The notes under the pieces were generated by a model. It did not search any database, had not been told where the DNA came from, and saw only the letters and a list, made by a program, of their open reading frames with translations. DNA of 5,073 nt from Bacteroidota bacterium. Lineage in GTDB: Bacteria > Bacteroidota > Bacteroidia > Bacteroidales > GCA-2748055. The stretch is from positions 1-5,073 of the forward strand of contig JAUVIT010000179.1 in assembly GCA_030592605.1 (NCBI GenBank), written 5' to 3'. This document shows positions 1-5,073 of the stretch, in pieces. A program made the translations under genes and the position numbers. Position 1 is the stretch's first letter, and the number at the start of each line of letters is the position of its first letter.

Positions 1-969
1 CAAGAGTTTATGATCGAGCCCCTCCTCCTCCAGATTGGCCCATATAGATGCATCATCCTTCTGGTAGAGCACGCCTTCATTTAGTCCTTTCAACACCAGC
101 TCTTTCCCTAATTTATAGGTCTCCGACTCGTAATACGTTTTATCAAAGGAGATGCCCAGGCGTTTGTACGTAAGCTTAAAACCAGCATAAACCCAGGAGT
201 TCATTGTCTTCCACAGCTTCCTGACCTCTGGATCATCTGCTTCCCACTTACGAAGCATCTCTCGTGCCTCTTTCAACACTTCAGCCTCAGCCTCAGCCTC
301 CTTATGCGACATTCCATTTTCCACTAGCGCCTGCACTTGTGACTTATAGATCTTGTCATAAGTCACATAATATTTTCCCACCAGGTGATCTCCTTTCATC
401 TGTGACGAAACGGGATCTTCCCCATTGCCATTCTTCTGCCAGGCAAGCATTGATTTGCAAATATGAATTCCCCGGTCATTTACCAGGTTTACCTGTTCCA
501 CACGCTTGCCCGTAGCTTTCAATATACATGATACTGAATGACCCAGAAGGTTGTTCCTGATATGGCCCAGGTGCAATGGCTTATTTGTATTGGGTGAGGA
601 GTATTCGATCATGACCAGAGGTGATTTCTCGTCCGCTTTTATGGTTCCAAAAGACGGGGACTGCAGATCGTCATCCAGAAAGTCCTTCCAGTATTGCTGT
701 GCCACTACGAGATTCAGAAAACCTTTGATCACATTAAAATCACATACCATATCAGAGTTCTCCAACATATACCTGCCAAGCACATTACCGGTATCTTCCG
801 GGCTTAGCTTTGAATAGCGCAGCAGTGGAAAAACAACCACTGTGAAATCACCTGCAAACTCACGCCTGGTTTTCTGGATTTGGACTTGTTCTTCTCCCGG
901 AGGATCTCCCCACTTCTCCCTGATAGCATCCACAACAAGGAGCCTGATTACTTGATCGATTTTTTGCAT
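1..969 (-). CDS. argS: Arginyl-tRNA synthetase, N-terminal part (runs off left edge)
   Basis: Class I aminoacyl-tRNA synthetase that charges tRNA-Arg with arginine in the cytoplasm. The frame is open from the ATG at 969 down to base 1, giving 323 residues, somewhat more than half of the usual length of just under 600. Residues 1-95 or so fit the ArgS-specific N-terminal tRNA-binding domain. The catalytic Rossmann domain follows, with the segment SSPNTNKPLHLGHIRNN (from residue 124) carrying the HIGH signature as HLGH at 133-136, and the conserved NDRGIHICKSM from residue 164. The KMSK loop and the anticodon-binding DALR domain lie outside the window. The start at 969 puts the N-terminus (MQKIDQVI) at a normal position for the family, and it has a promoter-like box just upstream. 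A GAGGCT triplet repeat at 283-300 encodes EAEAEA and is probably harmless low complexity. The family is certain; only the end is missing. Confidence 0.96.
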   Translation of the reverse strand, partial: MQKIDQVIRLLVVDAIREKWGDPPGEEQVQIQKTRREFAGDFTVVVFPLLRYSKLSPEDTGNVLGRYMLENSDMVCDFNVIKGFLNLVVAQQYWKDFLDDDLQSPSFGTIKADEKSPLVMIEYSSPNTNKPLHLGHIRNNLLGHSVSCILKATGKRVEQVNLVNDRGIHICKSMLAWQKNGNGEDPVSSQMKGDHLVGKYYVTYDKIYKSQVQALVENGMSHKEAEAEAEVLKEAREMLRKWEADDPEVRKLWKTMNSWVYAGFKLTYKRLGISFDKTYYESETYKLGKELVLKGLNEGVLYQKDDASIWANLEEEGLDHKLL

Positions 970-990
970 TTCAGTTTTCTGAAATGCAAA
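963..990. repeat. Perfect 12-bp inverted repeat over the argS start codon
   Basis: TTTGCATTTCAG at 963-974 and CTGAAATGCAAA at 979-990 are exact reverse complements, separated by TTTT. The argS start codon (969-967) lies inside one arm and the candidate -7 box (994-987) overlaps the other. If argS is read from an upstream promoter, the RNA could fold with the AUG closed in a 12-bp stem. If transcription starts from the local -7 box, at about 980, only one arm is in the RNA and the element would more likely act as a DNA operator. The repeat is seen directly; both roles are inferred. Confidence 0.9.
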
Positions 991-994
991 GATA
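987..994 (-). promoter_or_regulatory. Candidate -7 promoter box for argS
   Basis: On the minus strand 994-987 reads TATCTTTG, an exact match to the TAnnTTTG -7 element bound by the Bacteroidota primary sigma factor. A TTTTG that could serve as the -33 element lies 15 bp further upstream, closer than the usual spacing of about 19, so that half is weak. The predicted transcription start at about 980 leaves a 5' leader of only around 11 bases before the ATG. Confidence 0.45.
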
Positions 995-1015
995 AAAAAT
1001 GAAAGTTAACAAAAC

Positions 1016-1031
1016 GAGGCAAGACCGCCTC
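1016..1031 (-). terminator. Weak hairpin terminator candidate after the methyltransferase gene
   Basis: Read on the minus strand, GAGGC (1031-1027), a six-base loop and GCCTC (1020-1016) form a 5-bp GC-rich stem, followed by GTTTTGTT. The stem starts inside the TGA stop codon of the methyltransferase gene (1032-1030). The stem and U-tract are both short, so termination would be partial and read-through into argS is possible. Confidence 0.35.
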
Positions 1032-1845
1032 AAGCATGAACTCCGCTGAACACAATGTATTTCTTATGGAGCCGAAGCTCTTTCAGGTAGAGCCTGACTA
1101 GAATGGCCAGGGTGAAGCTTAGAAGGACAAATGAGCTCCAGCTCCTGTTTTCTTTGGGAATCCAGCTCCTATGCCCCTCATACCCTTTGATAATTTCAGG
1201 GGTGATGTCCTGGATGCTAAGATAATTTAGTTTGTTTTTGACGGCATAGCCCTGGTAATCAAGTTCATTGGTATGGTGCAGCAACATGGTCCTCTTCCAC
1301 CACCAGAGCGACCTTCCACGATCTTCCTTCCTTCTCAGGATGTCAGCCACCAGGAAACTCCCACCCGGTTTTAATACCCGTTTGACCTGCTTGAAAAAGG
1401 CAAACTTATCGGGATAATGCAAGGCACTTTCAATGCAGATCAAAACATCAATCGAAGAATCTTCTATGTGATCAAGTTTCTGTGCATCATCGTGAATAAA
1501 TGTTGTTCTGGGGCTCCCCATGCTTGCATTAGCGATCTCCAGGTTCTCTTCATTAAGATCGATCCCAATAATGTTTACCGAATCGTTGAGAGTAGAAATA
1601 TACTTGCAGTTTGCCCCATTCCCACAGCCCACTTCGAGCAGAACCTGATCTGAAAGATCACCCAAATTTTGCAGGCAATGATCCAAAAGGTTATACTGGC
1701 GCTGAATAAACGATTCCTTCTCCTGCATGTAAAATGGGAAATGCAACATCAGCTCCCTGCCGTAGACACTTCTATAAAGATCGTTTAACAGCCTGTAGTA
1801 GCGCTTAAATGAGCCTGCACCGCGAATATACCGGAATAATTTCAT
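1030..1845 (-). CDS. Class I SAM-dependent methyltransferase, substrate unknown
   Basis: Predicted to transfer a methyl group from S-adenosylmethionine to an unidentified small molecule, lipid or sugar. The 271-residue protein has the Rossmann motifs in order: EVGCGNG at 71-77 (SAM glycine loop), Asp96 at the end of strand 2 (ribose contact), DD at 119-120 (adenine side), ICIESALHYPD at 136-146, and LKPGG at 158-162. The SALHYPD and LKPGG pattern resembles the Methyltransf_11/25 and sterol- or polyketide-type O-, C- and N-methyltransferases. A hydrophobic stretch near residues 229-244 followed by basic residues could be a lid helix or a membrane contact. The frame opens with a TTG at 1851, but the ATG at 1845 (MKLFRY) is the simpler start. 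It lies upstream of argS on the same strand and is divergent from the glycosyltransferase gene. A strong terminator sits about 52 bp ahead of its start, hinting at attenuation or at a separate RNA. Family sure, substrate unknown. Confidence 0.88.
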   Translation of the reverse strand: MKLFRYIRGAGSFKRYYRLLNDLYRSVYGRELMLHFPFYMQEKESFIQRQYNLLDHCLQNLGDLSDQVLLEVGCGNGANCKYISTLNDSVNIIGIDLNEENLEIANASMGSPRTTFIHDDAQKLDHIEDSSIDVLICIESALHYPDKFAFFKQVKRVLKPGGSFLVADILRRKEDRGRSLWWWKRTMLLHHTNELDYQGYAVKNKLNYLSIQDITPEIIKGYEGHRSWIPKENRSWSSFVLLSFTLAILVRLYLKELRLHKKYIVFSGVHA

Positions 1846-1896
1846 ACACAAATTCCGAACAAGATAGAGTTATTTTCTTCTACAAGGCGGACGTAC

Positions 1897-1931
1897 AAAA
1901 AAAAAGATCCCCCAGCAAGCGCCGAGGGACC
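1897..1931 (-). terminator. Strong intrinsic terminator, minus strand, ahead of the methyltransferase gene
   Basis: On the minus strand, GGTCCCTCGGC (1931-1921), loop GCTT and GCTGGGGGATC (1916-1906) pair over all 11 positions if three G-U wobbles are allowed, and nine U follow (1905-1897). On the plus strand the wobbles become A-C mismatches and there is no U-tract, so the signal is directional. No minus-strand gene ends just before it: the nearest one upstream ends at 3261, beyond the oppositely oriented glycosyltransferase gene. It therefore ends either a non-coding RNA or the leader of the methyltransferase mRNA. Confidence 0.8.
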
Positions 1932-1932
1932 T

Positions 1933-1959
1933 TAAAACTAAACTAACCCTAAAACTAAA
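1933..1959. repeat. Two direct repeats of TAAAACTAAA
   Basis: TAAAACTAAA occurs at 1933-1942 and again at 1950-1959, start to start 17 bases apart. The stretch between the terminator stem and the ATG at 1963 has almost no G on the plus strand. Such CTAAA-rich tracts just before an ATG recall leaders of highly expressed Bacteroidota genes. That comparison is from memory and weak. Confidence 0.6.
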
Positions 1960-1970
1960 TCTATGAAAAG

Positions 1971-2029
1971 AAATGTAGAATTAAAAGAACGAAATTATCT
2001 ATTTGATAATCAATAAAGTCTCTACATTT
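1971..2029. repeat. Nested inverted repeats (9-bp outer, 6-bp inner)
   Basis: AAATGTAGA at 1971-1979 pairs perfectly with TCTACATTT at 2021-2029. Inside this, ATTATC at 1994-1999 pairs perfectly with GATAAT at 2005-2010 around a TATTT loop. The nesting is what supports reading this block as a folded RNA, on either strand. The inner pair alone could be chance in AT-rich DNA. Confidence 0.6.
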
Positions 2030-2036
2030 TTATAAC

Positions 2037-2060
2037 GTGCAATTTCCGAAAAAGTTGCAC
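2037..2060. repeat. GTGCAA-N12-TTGCAC inverted repeat, possible operator
   Basis: GTGCAA at 2037-2042 and TTGCAC at 2055-2060 are exact reverse complements with 12 bases between them. The centre-to-centre distance of the arms is 18 bases, not far from two helical turns, as in a site for a dimeric regulator. It lies about 90 bp before the glycosyltransferase start and about 190 bp before the methyltransferase start. It could equally be the first hairpin of the candidate RNA. No regulator is identified. Confidence 0.4.
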
Positions 2061-2148
2061 TAAATTTTAAAAAAATTCATTAAAAAGTGTTAATATTTTT
2101 TGCCCTATCTTGTAACAGTTAGACCCATCCGGGATCACAGAGTTTAAT

Positions 2149-3264
2149 ATGCATTCTAAATATCTTCATATTGTCTCTTTCAATATCCCCTATCCGGCCG
2201 ATTATGGTGGTGTCATCGATATTTATTATAAACTGAAGGCACTTTCACAAGCGGGAGTCCGGATTATTCTCCACTGTTTCGAATACGGACGCTTACATTC
2301 CAAAGAACTCGAGGATCTCTGCTTTAAAGTCTATTATTATGACCGGAAGCGTGGAATGAAATTCCTTTTCCACTCAGATCCCTACATTGTGGTTACAAGA
2401 AGTGCAAATACTATGCCAAAGAACCTTCTAGGGGATTCTTTTCCGGTACTTTTCGAAGGTTTACACTGCACAGGAATGTTGCCCCAGTGTATGGCAGCAA
2501 GGAAGCTGACAATGGTAAGAGCACACAATATTGAGCATGCATATTACAGTGGACTGGCACGCTCATCAAGAAATCCCTTCCACAAGCTTTTTTTTCGGTC
2601 CGAAGCAGCTAAACTGAAACGCTACGAGAACACAATGTCTCATGCCGACCATATCCTGAGCATAGCCAGGCATGAAACTAATTATTTTAAAGAGAACTAC
2701 GGCAATGCAATATTTATCCCGGCCTTTCACAGGTTTGAGGAAGTTAGCTCCTTGCCAGGCGCTGGCACCTATATCCTGTATCATGGAAACCTGGGGGTGG
2801 TAGAGAATTCGGAAATATTTCTCAAACTGGCCAAAGAGCGACTATCCAGGGTTCCCTACCAGGTAATCGTAGCAGGTAAAAATCCATCTCAGCAATTCCG
2901 GAAAAAAGTAGCCCGTTTTTCCAATATCCGACTGATCGCTGATCCCTCAGACCAGGAACTAGACAAACTGATCGCAGAGGCCCAGATAAACCTGCTTTTT
3001 ACGCTGCAAGCTACCGGGATCAAACTGAAACTCCTGCATGCACTCTTTGCAGGAAGACACTGCCTGGTGAATCCGGAAATGATTGAGGGAAGTGGTCTGG
3101 AAAAGCTATGTACGGTGGCCACATCGGATCGTGAACTGGAGTTGCAGATTCATGACCTGATGATAAAAAGCTTTGATGAGTCGCAGATCAGGGAACGAAA
3201 AAAAGCCCTGCAGGAGTTTTCCAACAGGGCCGGTGCAGAAAAAATTCTTAGGATCTTGGCTTAA
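2149..3264 (+). CDS. GT-B fold glycosyltransferase (GT4-like)
   Basis: Predicted cytoplasmic or membrane-associated transfer of a sugar from an activated donor to a glycan or lipid acceptor, as in surface polysaccharide synthesis. The protein has 371 residues, the usual length for single-domain GT4-like enzymes, and no signal peptide or membrane segment. The N-terminal half starts with a beta strand and the glycine pair after PYPADY (Gly20-Gly21), and carries RAHNIEH at 124-130, a typical stretch at the end of the first Rossmann domain. The C-terminal half opens with YHGNLG at 211-216, then VIVAGK at 239-244 and the donor-site helix GIKLKLLHALFAG at 290-302. At the usual E-x7-E positions I see Thr289 and His297, so both glutamates seem to be missing. 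An eight-T run lies at 2588-2595. The start ATG at 2149 gives the expected N-terminus. The gene stands alone on the plus strand. Fold sure, donor and acceptor unknown. Confidence 0.88.
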   Translation: MHSKYLHIVSFNIPYPADYGGVIDIYYKLKALSQAGVRIILHCFEYGRLHSKELEDLCFKVYYYDRKRGMKFLFHSDPYIVVTRSANTMPKNLLGDSFPVLFEGLHCTGMLPQCMAARKLTMVRAHNIEHAYYSGLARSSRNPFHKLFFRSEAAKLKRYENTMSHADHILSIARHETNYFKENYGNAIFIPAFHRFEEVSSLPGAGTYILYHGNLGVVENSEIFLKLAKERLSRVPYQVIVAGKNPSQQFRKKVARFSNIRLIADPSDQELDKLIAEAQINLLFTLQATGIKLKLLHALFAGRHCLVNPEMIEGSGLEKLCTVATSDRELELQIHDLMIKSFDESQIRERKKALQEFSNRAGAEKILRILA

Positions 3265-3267
3265 GCC
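3258..3267. repeat. Palindrome GGCTTAAGCC holding two convergent stop codons
   Basis: The 10-bp perfect palindrome contains the plus-strand TAA of the glycosyltransferase gene (3262-3264) and the minus-strand TAA of the small membrane protein gene (3263-3261). The genes overlap tail to tail by four bases. There is no U-tract on either side, so I do not call it a terminator. Confidence 0.85.
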
Positions 3268-3485
3268 TCGTCGGCATCCCTTCTTTCGAGCCTCTCGGGT
3301 CTGTCCAGAATAGAAAAAATAAGCACAACCACCGCGGCGGCAGCCAGGACTACCATCAAAGACTTAAACATCCTGGAGATAAGGTACTCTATTTCGATCA
3401 CATCCCAGATTCCTAGGATGGCCACAAGAGAGAAAAGCAGCACAAGTGCTGACAATGTATACGCAATAATCCTTTTTACCTTCAT
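3261..3485 (-). CDS. Small two-helix inner-membrane protein, function unknown
   Basis: A 74-residue protein that I cannot assign to a named family. A basic start (MKVKR) is followed by a hydrophobic helix at about 5-27, a short acidic linker (DVIEIE near 28-33), a second hydrophobic helix at about 41-60 rich in Ala and Val, and a charged tail with DRPERLERRDADEA. By the positive-inside rule the basic N-terminus and the tail would both be cytoplasmic, forming a hairpin in the inner membrane. It starts 46 bp after the ATPase stop with no terminator between, so it may be the last gene of the uptake operon. The ATG at 3485 is the natural start. The TM-hairpin pattern and operon position argue for a real gene despite its size. 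A link to transport is inference only. Confidence 0.75.
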   Translation of the reverse strand: MKVKRIIAYTLSALVLLFSLVAILGIWDVIEIEYLISRMFKSLMVVLAAAAVVVLIFSILDRPERLERRDADEA

Positions 3486-3531
3486 GGTTTGGGAATTTAG
3501 TTTACGGCTTCAAATTACTGAATTATTATTC

Positions 3532-4527
3532 TTATATCAAGAACCGGGCCAGTGTATATAGACTTTCAAAGCGTAAGGAGCCACTATCTTTTTGGAGAAC
3601 CCAGCTGTATCCATCATTTGACGATTCGATCTTAATAAGCTGGTCAGCCCCTTTTTCTAGCTTGAATCCCAGTCTTTTCAAGGTATTACGGGTCCATATC
3701 AGTGGTTTTCCCTCCTCTCCCTCAAGGTAGACACGTCCTCGCTGTTTGCCCGAAAAAAGAAACCTTCCGGCCTGCTCATCAAAGCTGATCCCGGAAGTGG
3801 AAAAAAGTTCATTAAAAAGACCCGACATTCCCAGGTCCTCCGGAGCACCCTCCAGAATTTTGCCTTCGTGGATTACCCACATTTTATCAGCACACTGAAT
3901 GGCCGTTTCCAGGTCGTGTGTAGAATAGACGATGGACCGGCCGCCATCCCTGAATCTGCTCAGAAGACGAATCAGCTCATAAGTATTGGGAATATCAAGA
4001 AATGCCGTAGGTTCATCCAGAACCATTAAGGGCGTATCCTGTGCAAATGCACGGGCAATCATAGCCCTTTGTCGCTCCCCATCACTCAAACAATCCAGTT
4101 TCCGCTCCGAAAAGGAAGCCATCTGAACTTCATCAAGTGCCTGCTTGATCAATGCTCTGTCCTCCGGACTCATGCGCCCCATCCATCCGGTATAGGGCAT
4201 TCTTCCCAATCCCACCAGTTCGCCAACGCTCAGTGCGGGTAGCTGTGTAATTTGGGATGAGACAAAACTGACTCTTCGTGCCCGCTGAGGAAGTGTATAA
4301 TCAGCAAAAGGTAAGCCTTCAAGCAAACACACACCATCAAGCGGCGCGAGCAATCCAATCATCGATTTCAACAGGGTGCTTTTTCCTGCACCATTCCTTC
4401 CTATGAGTGCCACCATCTCACCCCGGTTCACTGTAAGATTAAGCTTAGACAGAAGGGCATTTTCTTTGTAATGACCGATGGCAAAGCGATCCAGAGAAAT
4501 AATATGTTCAGCCTGTTTATGAGTCAT
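3532..4527 (-). CDS. Iron/siderophore/haem/cobalamin-type ABC transporter ATPase
   Basis: ATP-hydrolysing subunit of a FecE/FhuC/BtuD-family importer, on the cytoplasmic face of the FecCD-type permease encoded just upstream. The protein has 331 residues. Walker A GRNGAGKST is at 43-51, the Q-loop Gln at 92, a signature LSDGE at 147-151 (LSGGQ in the consensus), Walker B LMVLDE at 167-172, the D-loop FLD at 176-178 and the H-loop His at 204. All catalytic residues are present. The family is usually about 255 residues; here about 80 extra residues follow the core, a soluble segment with YLEGEEGKPLIWTRNTLKRL and a Tyr/Trp-containing end. The frame is open back to 4776, but the ATG at 4527 is chosen because it gives a normal N-terminus and overlaps the permease stop as TGATG, which suggests translational coupling. 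Substrate cannot be decided between ferric siderophore, haem and cobalamin. Confidence 0.93.
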   Translation of the reverse strand: MTHKQAEHIISLDRFAIGHYKENALLSKLNLTVNRGEMVALIGRNGAGKSTLLKSMIGLLAPLDGVCLLEGLPFADYTLPQRARRVSFVSSQITQLPALSVGELVGLGRMPYTGWMGRMSPEDRALIKQALDEVQMASFSERKLDCLSDGERQRAMIARAFAQDTPLMVLDEPTAFLDIPNTYELIRLLSRFRDGGRSIVYSTHDLETAIQCADKMWVIHEGKILEGAPEDLGMSGLFNELFSTSGISFDEQAGRFLFSGKQRGRVYLEGEEGKPLIWTRNTLKRLGFKLEKGADQLIKIESSNDGYSWVLQKDSGSLRFESLYTLARFLI

Positions 4528-5073
4528 CAGAGCGATTGAGCTTTCCGGTTCATAACAACAAGCCAGATGACCACAGGGATACCGATCAGGGAGGTGACCG
4601 CATTGATAGGTAAAATTTGCTCTGTGCCAGGTAAGCGTGATACAATATCGCTGAATACCATCACAACCATACCTGTAAGCATACTGGCAGGAATCAGGAT
4701 CCTGTGGTCGGAGCGGTTCAAAAGAAATCTTGCCATATGAGGTACTGCAATCCCAATAAAACCAATGGGACCACAAAATGCTGTGATGGTTCCCGTCATG
4801 ATACTGGTAGTGGCAAAAATAACCAGCCGGGTTCGCTGAATTCGCACTCCCATGCTTATAGCATATTCCTCACCCAGCATCAGACCATTAAGCACCTTGG
4901 AATAGCCAAGGGTAAGCATAAGTAGCGGAAGGATGGCCCATGCCATTATAGTCAGCTGAGCACCAGTCACATTTCCCAGACTGCCCATACTCCAGATCAC
5001 AAATGATTTCAGGGCAGAAGCCTGGCTGAAATATTGCATAATGCTGATGATGGCAGCCAGTCCGCTTGAAAAC
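4527..5073 (-). CDS. FecCD-family ABC transporter permease, C-terminal part (runs off right edge)
   Basis: Inner-membrane permease subunit of a metal-chelate or cobalamin importer, working as a dimer with the ATPase that follows. The frame has no stop up to the window edge, so its start is outside; the visible 181 residues are a little over half of the roughly 330-345 usual for FecCD/BtuC proteins. An ATG at 5039 is internal, because the codons before it read FSSGLAAIISI and match the family. Conserved pieces are SFVIWSMGSL, the cytoplasmic loop GEEYAISMGV, the block CGPIGFIGIAVPHMARFL and the last helix INAVTSLIGIPVVIWLVV. Several hydrophobic helices are evident. The stop TGA (4529-4527) shares a base with the ATPase start. 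A binding protein gene and a TonB-dependent receptor gene are commonly found near such cassettes, but none is visible here. Confidence 0.94.
   Translation of the reverse strand, partial: FSSGLAAIISIMQYFSQASALKSFVIWSMGSLGNVTGAQLTIMAWAILPLLMLTLGYSKVLNGLMLGEEYAISMGVRIQRTRLVIFATTSIMTGTITAFCGPIGFIGIAVPHMARFLLNRSDHRILIPASMLTGMVVMVFSDIVSRLPGTEQILPINAVTSLIGIPVVIWLVVMNRKAQSL

Larger units (their letters stand above)
1897..2060 (-). ncRNA. Candidate structured small RNA or leader attenuator
   Basis: Read on the minus strand from 2060 to 1897, the sequence gives a 6-bp hairpin (2060-2037), a longer hairpin closed by a perfect 9-bp stem (2029-2021 with 1979-1971) that contains an inner 6-bp stem (2010-2005 with 1999-1994), an unpaired U/A/G-rich stretch with almost no C, and then the 11-bp terminator with nine U. 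This layout of about 164 bases is typical of a small RNA with its own terminator, or of a mRNA leader with an attenuator. No clear TAnnTTTG promoter was found directly upstream on the minus strand, and I recognise no known RNA family. Existence as a transcript is inference. Confidence 0.35.
1846..2148. other. Divergent intergenic region, AT-rich and rich in inverted repeats
   Basis: This gap separates the methyltransferase gene (minus) from the glycosyltransferase gene (plus). Besides the terminator, inverted repeats and direct repeats listed separately, it contains TATCTTGT at 2106-2113 on the plus strand and TATCTTGT at 1866-1859 on the minus strand. Each is an imperfect match to the TAnnTTTG -7 box, positioned before one of the two genes, with no convincing -33 partner. 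No SD-like sequence is evident before either start. A 17-codon plus-strand frame lies at 1963-2016. No longer gene fits here. Confidence 0.7.

Noticed and set aside
283..300. Three tandem GAGGCT units in argS as a contingency repeat.
   Set aside because: The unit is six bases, so changes keep the frame, and it encodes EAEAEA in a helical surface region. Ordinary low complexity is enough.
264..817. Plus-strand open frames at 264-515 and 551-817.
   Set aside because: They are antisense to argS, whose reading is certain from the HIGH motif and surrounding family blocks; their own translations look like no protein family.
1417..1653. Plus-strand frame of 78 codons.
   Set aside because: Antisense to the SAM-binding motifs of the methyltransferase gene and without protein-like features.
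1846..1851. TTG start two codons before the methyltransferase ATG.
   Set aside because: The ATG at 1845 gives a regular basic N-terminus and no feature favours the rarer TTG.
1906..1931. Plus-strand terminator at the same hairpin.
   Set aside because: On the plus strand three pairs become A-C mismatches and the following bases (TTAAAACT) give no U-tract, so only the minus-strand reading holds.
2106..2113. TATCTTGT as a promoter for the glycosyltransferase gene.
   Set aside because: It deviates from TAnnTTTG at the last two positions and has no -33 partner at good spacing; mentioned only within the intergenic entry.
2566..3122. Minus-strand frames at 2566-2784 and 2889-3122.
   Set aside because: Antisense to the glycosyltransferase gene; composition is not protein-like and no start signal is seen.
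4528..4776. Upstream in-frame extension of the ATPase frame (83 more codons, starting MWSHWFYW).
   Set aside because: It lies wholly inside the permease gene in another frame, has no ABC-family similarity and is rich in Cys, Trp and His. The ATG at 4527, joined to the permease stop as TGATG, is the proper start.
4704..4925. Plus-strand frame of 73 codons.
   Set aside because: Antisense to the FecCD permease gene, which is unambiguous.

Overview
The window looks like chromosomal DNA of a Bacteroidota bacterium, probably from the Bacteroidales/Marinilabiliales side. This rests on the sequence type of the arginyl-tRNA synthetase, a TATCTTTG box matching the TAnnTTTG -7 consensus of this phylum in front of it, the lack of strong Shine-Dalgarno sequences, AT-rich intergenic DNA, and an iron-type ABC ATPase with a long C-terminal extension. 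The assignment is by recognition, not by a database search.

Layout: (1) positions 1-969, minus strand, hold the N-terminal 323 codons of argS, which run off the left edge. (2) A 60-bp gap holds the argS promoter candidate, a perfect 12-bp inverted repeat that covers the argS start codon, and a weak terminator for the gene upstream. (3) 1030-1845, minus strand, is a class I SAM-dependent methyltransferase of unknown substrate. (4) 1846-2148 is a 303-bp divergent intergenic region rich in inverted repeats, with a strong minus-strand intrinsic terminator placed just before the methyltransferase gene. (5) 2149-3264, plus strand, is a GT-B glycosyltransferase with an atypical donor-site motif. (6) 3261-5073, minus strand, is the end of a metal-chelate uptake operon: a partial FecCD-type permease, a FecE-type ATPase coupled to it by a TGATG overlap, and a 74-residue two-helix membrane protein. 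That last gene converges on the glycosyltransferase gene, and the two share a 4-bp stop overlap inside a palindrome.

The permease and ATPase are the inner-membrane pump of a siderophore, haem or cobalamin importer; the binding protein and outer-membrane receptor, if linked, lie off the right edge. The methyltransferase and glycosyltransferase are divergent and may act on a glycan or lipid, but nothing here proves a shared pathway. No mobile element, CRISPR array, tRNA or rRNA gene is seen. The least explained part is the structured intergenic block at about 1897-2060, a candidate small RNA or attenuator.
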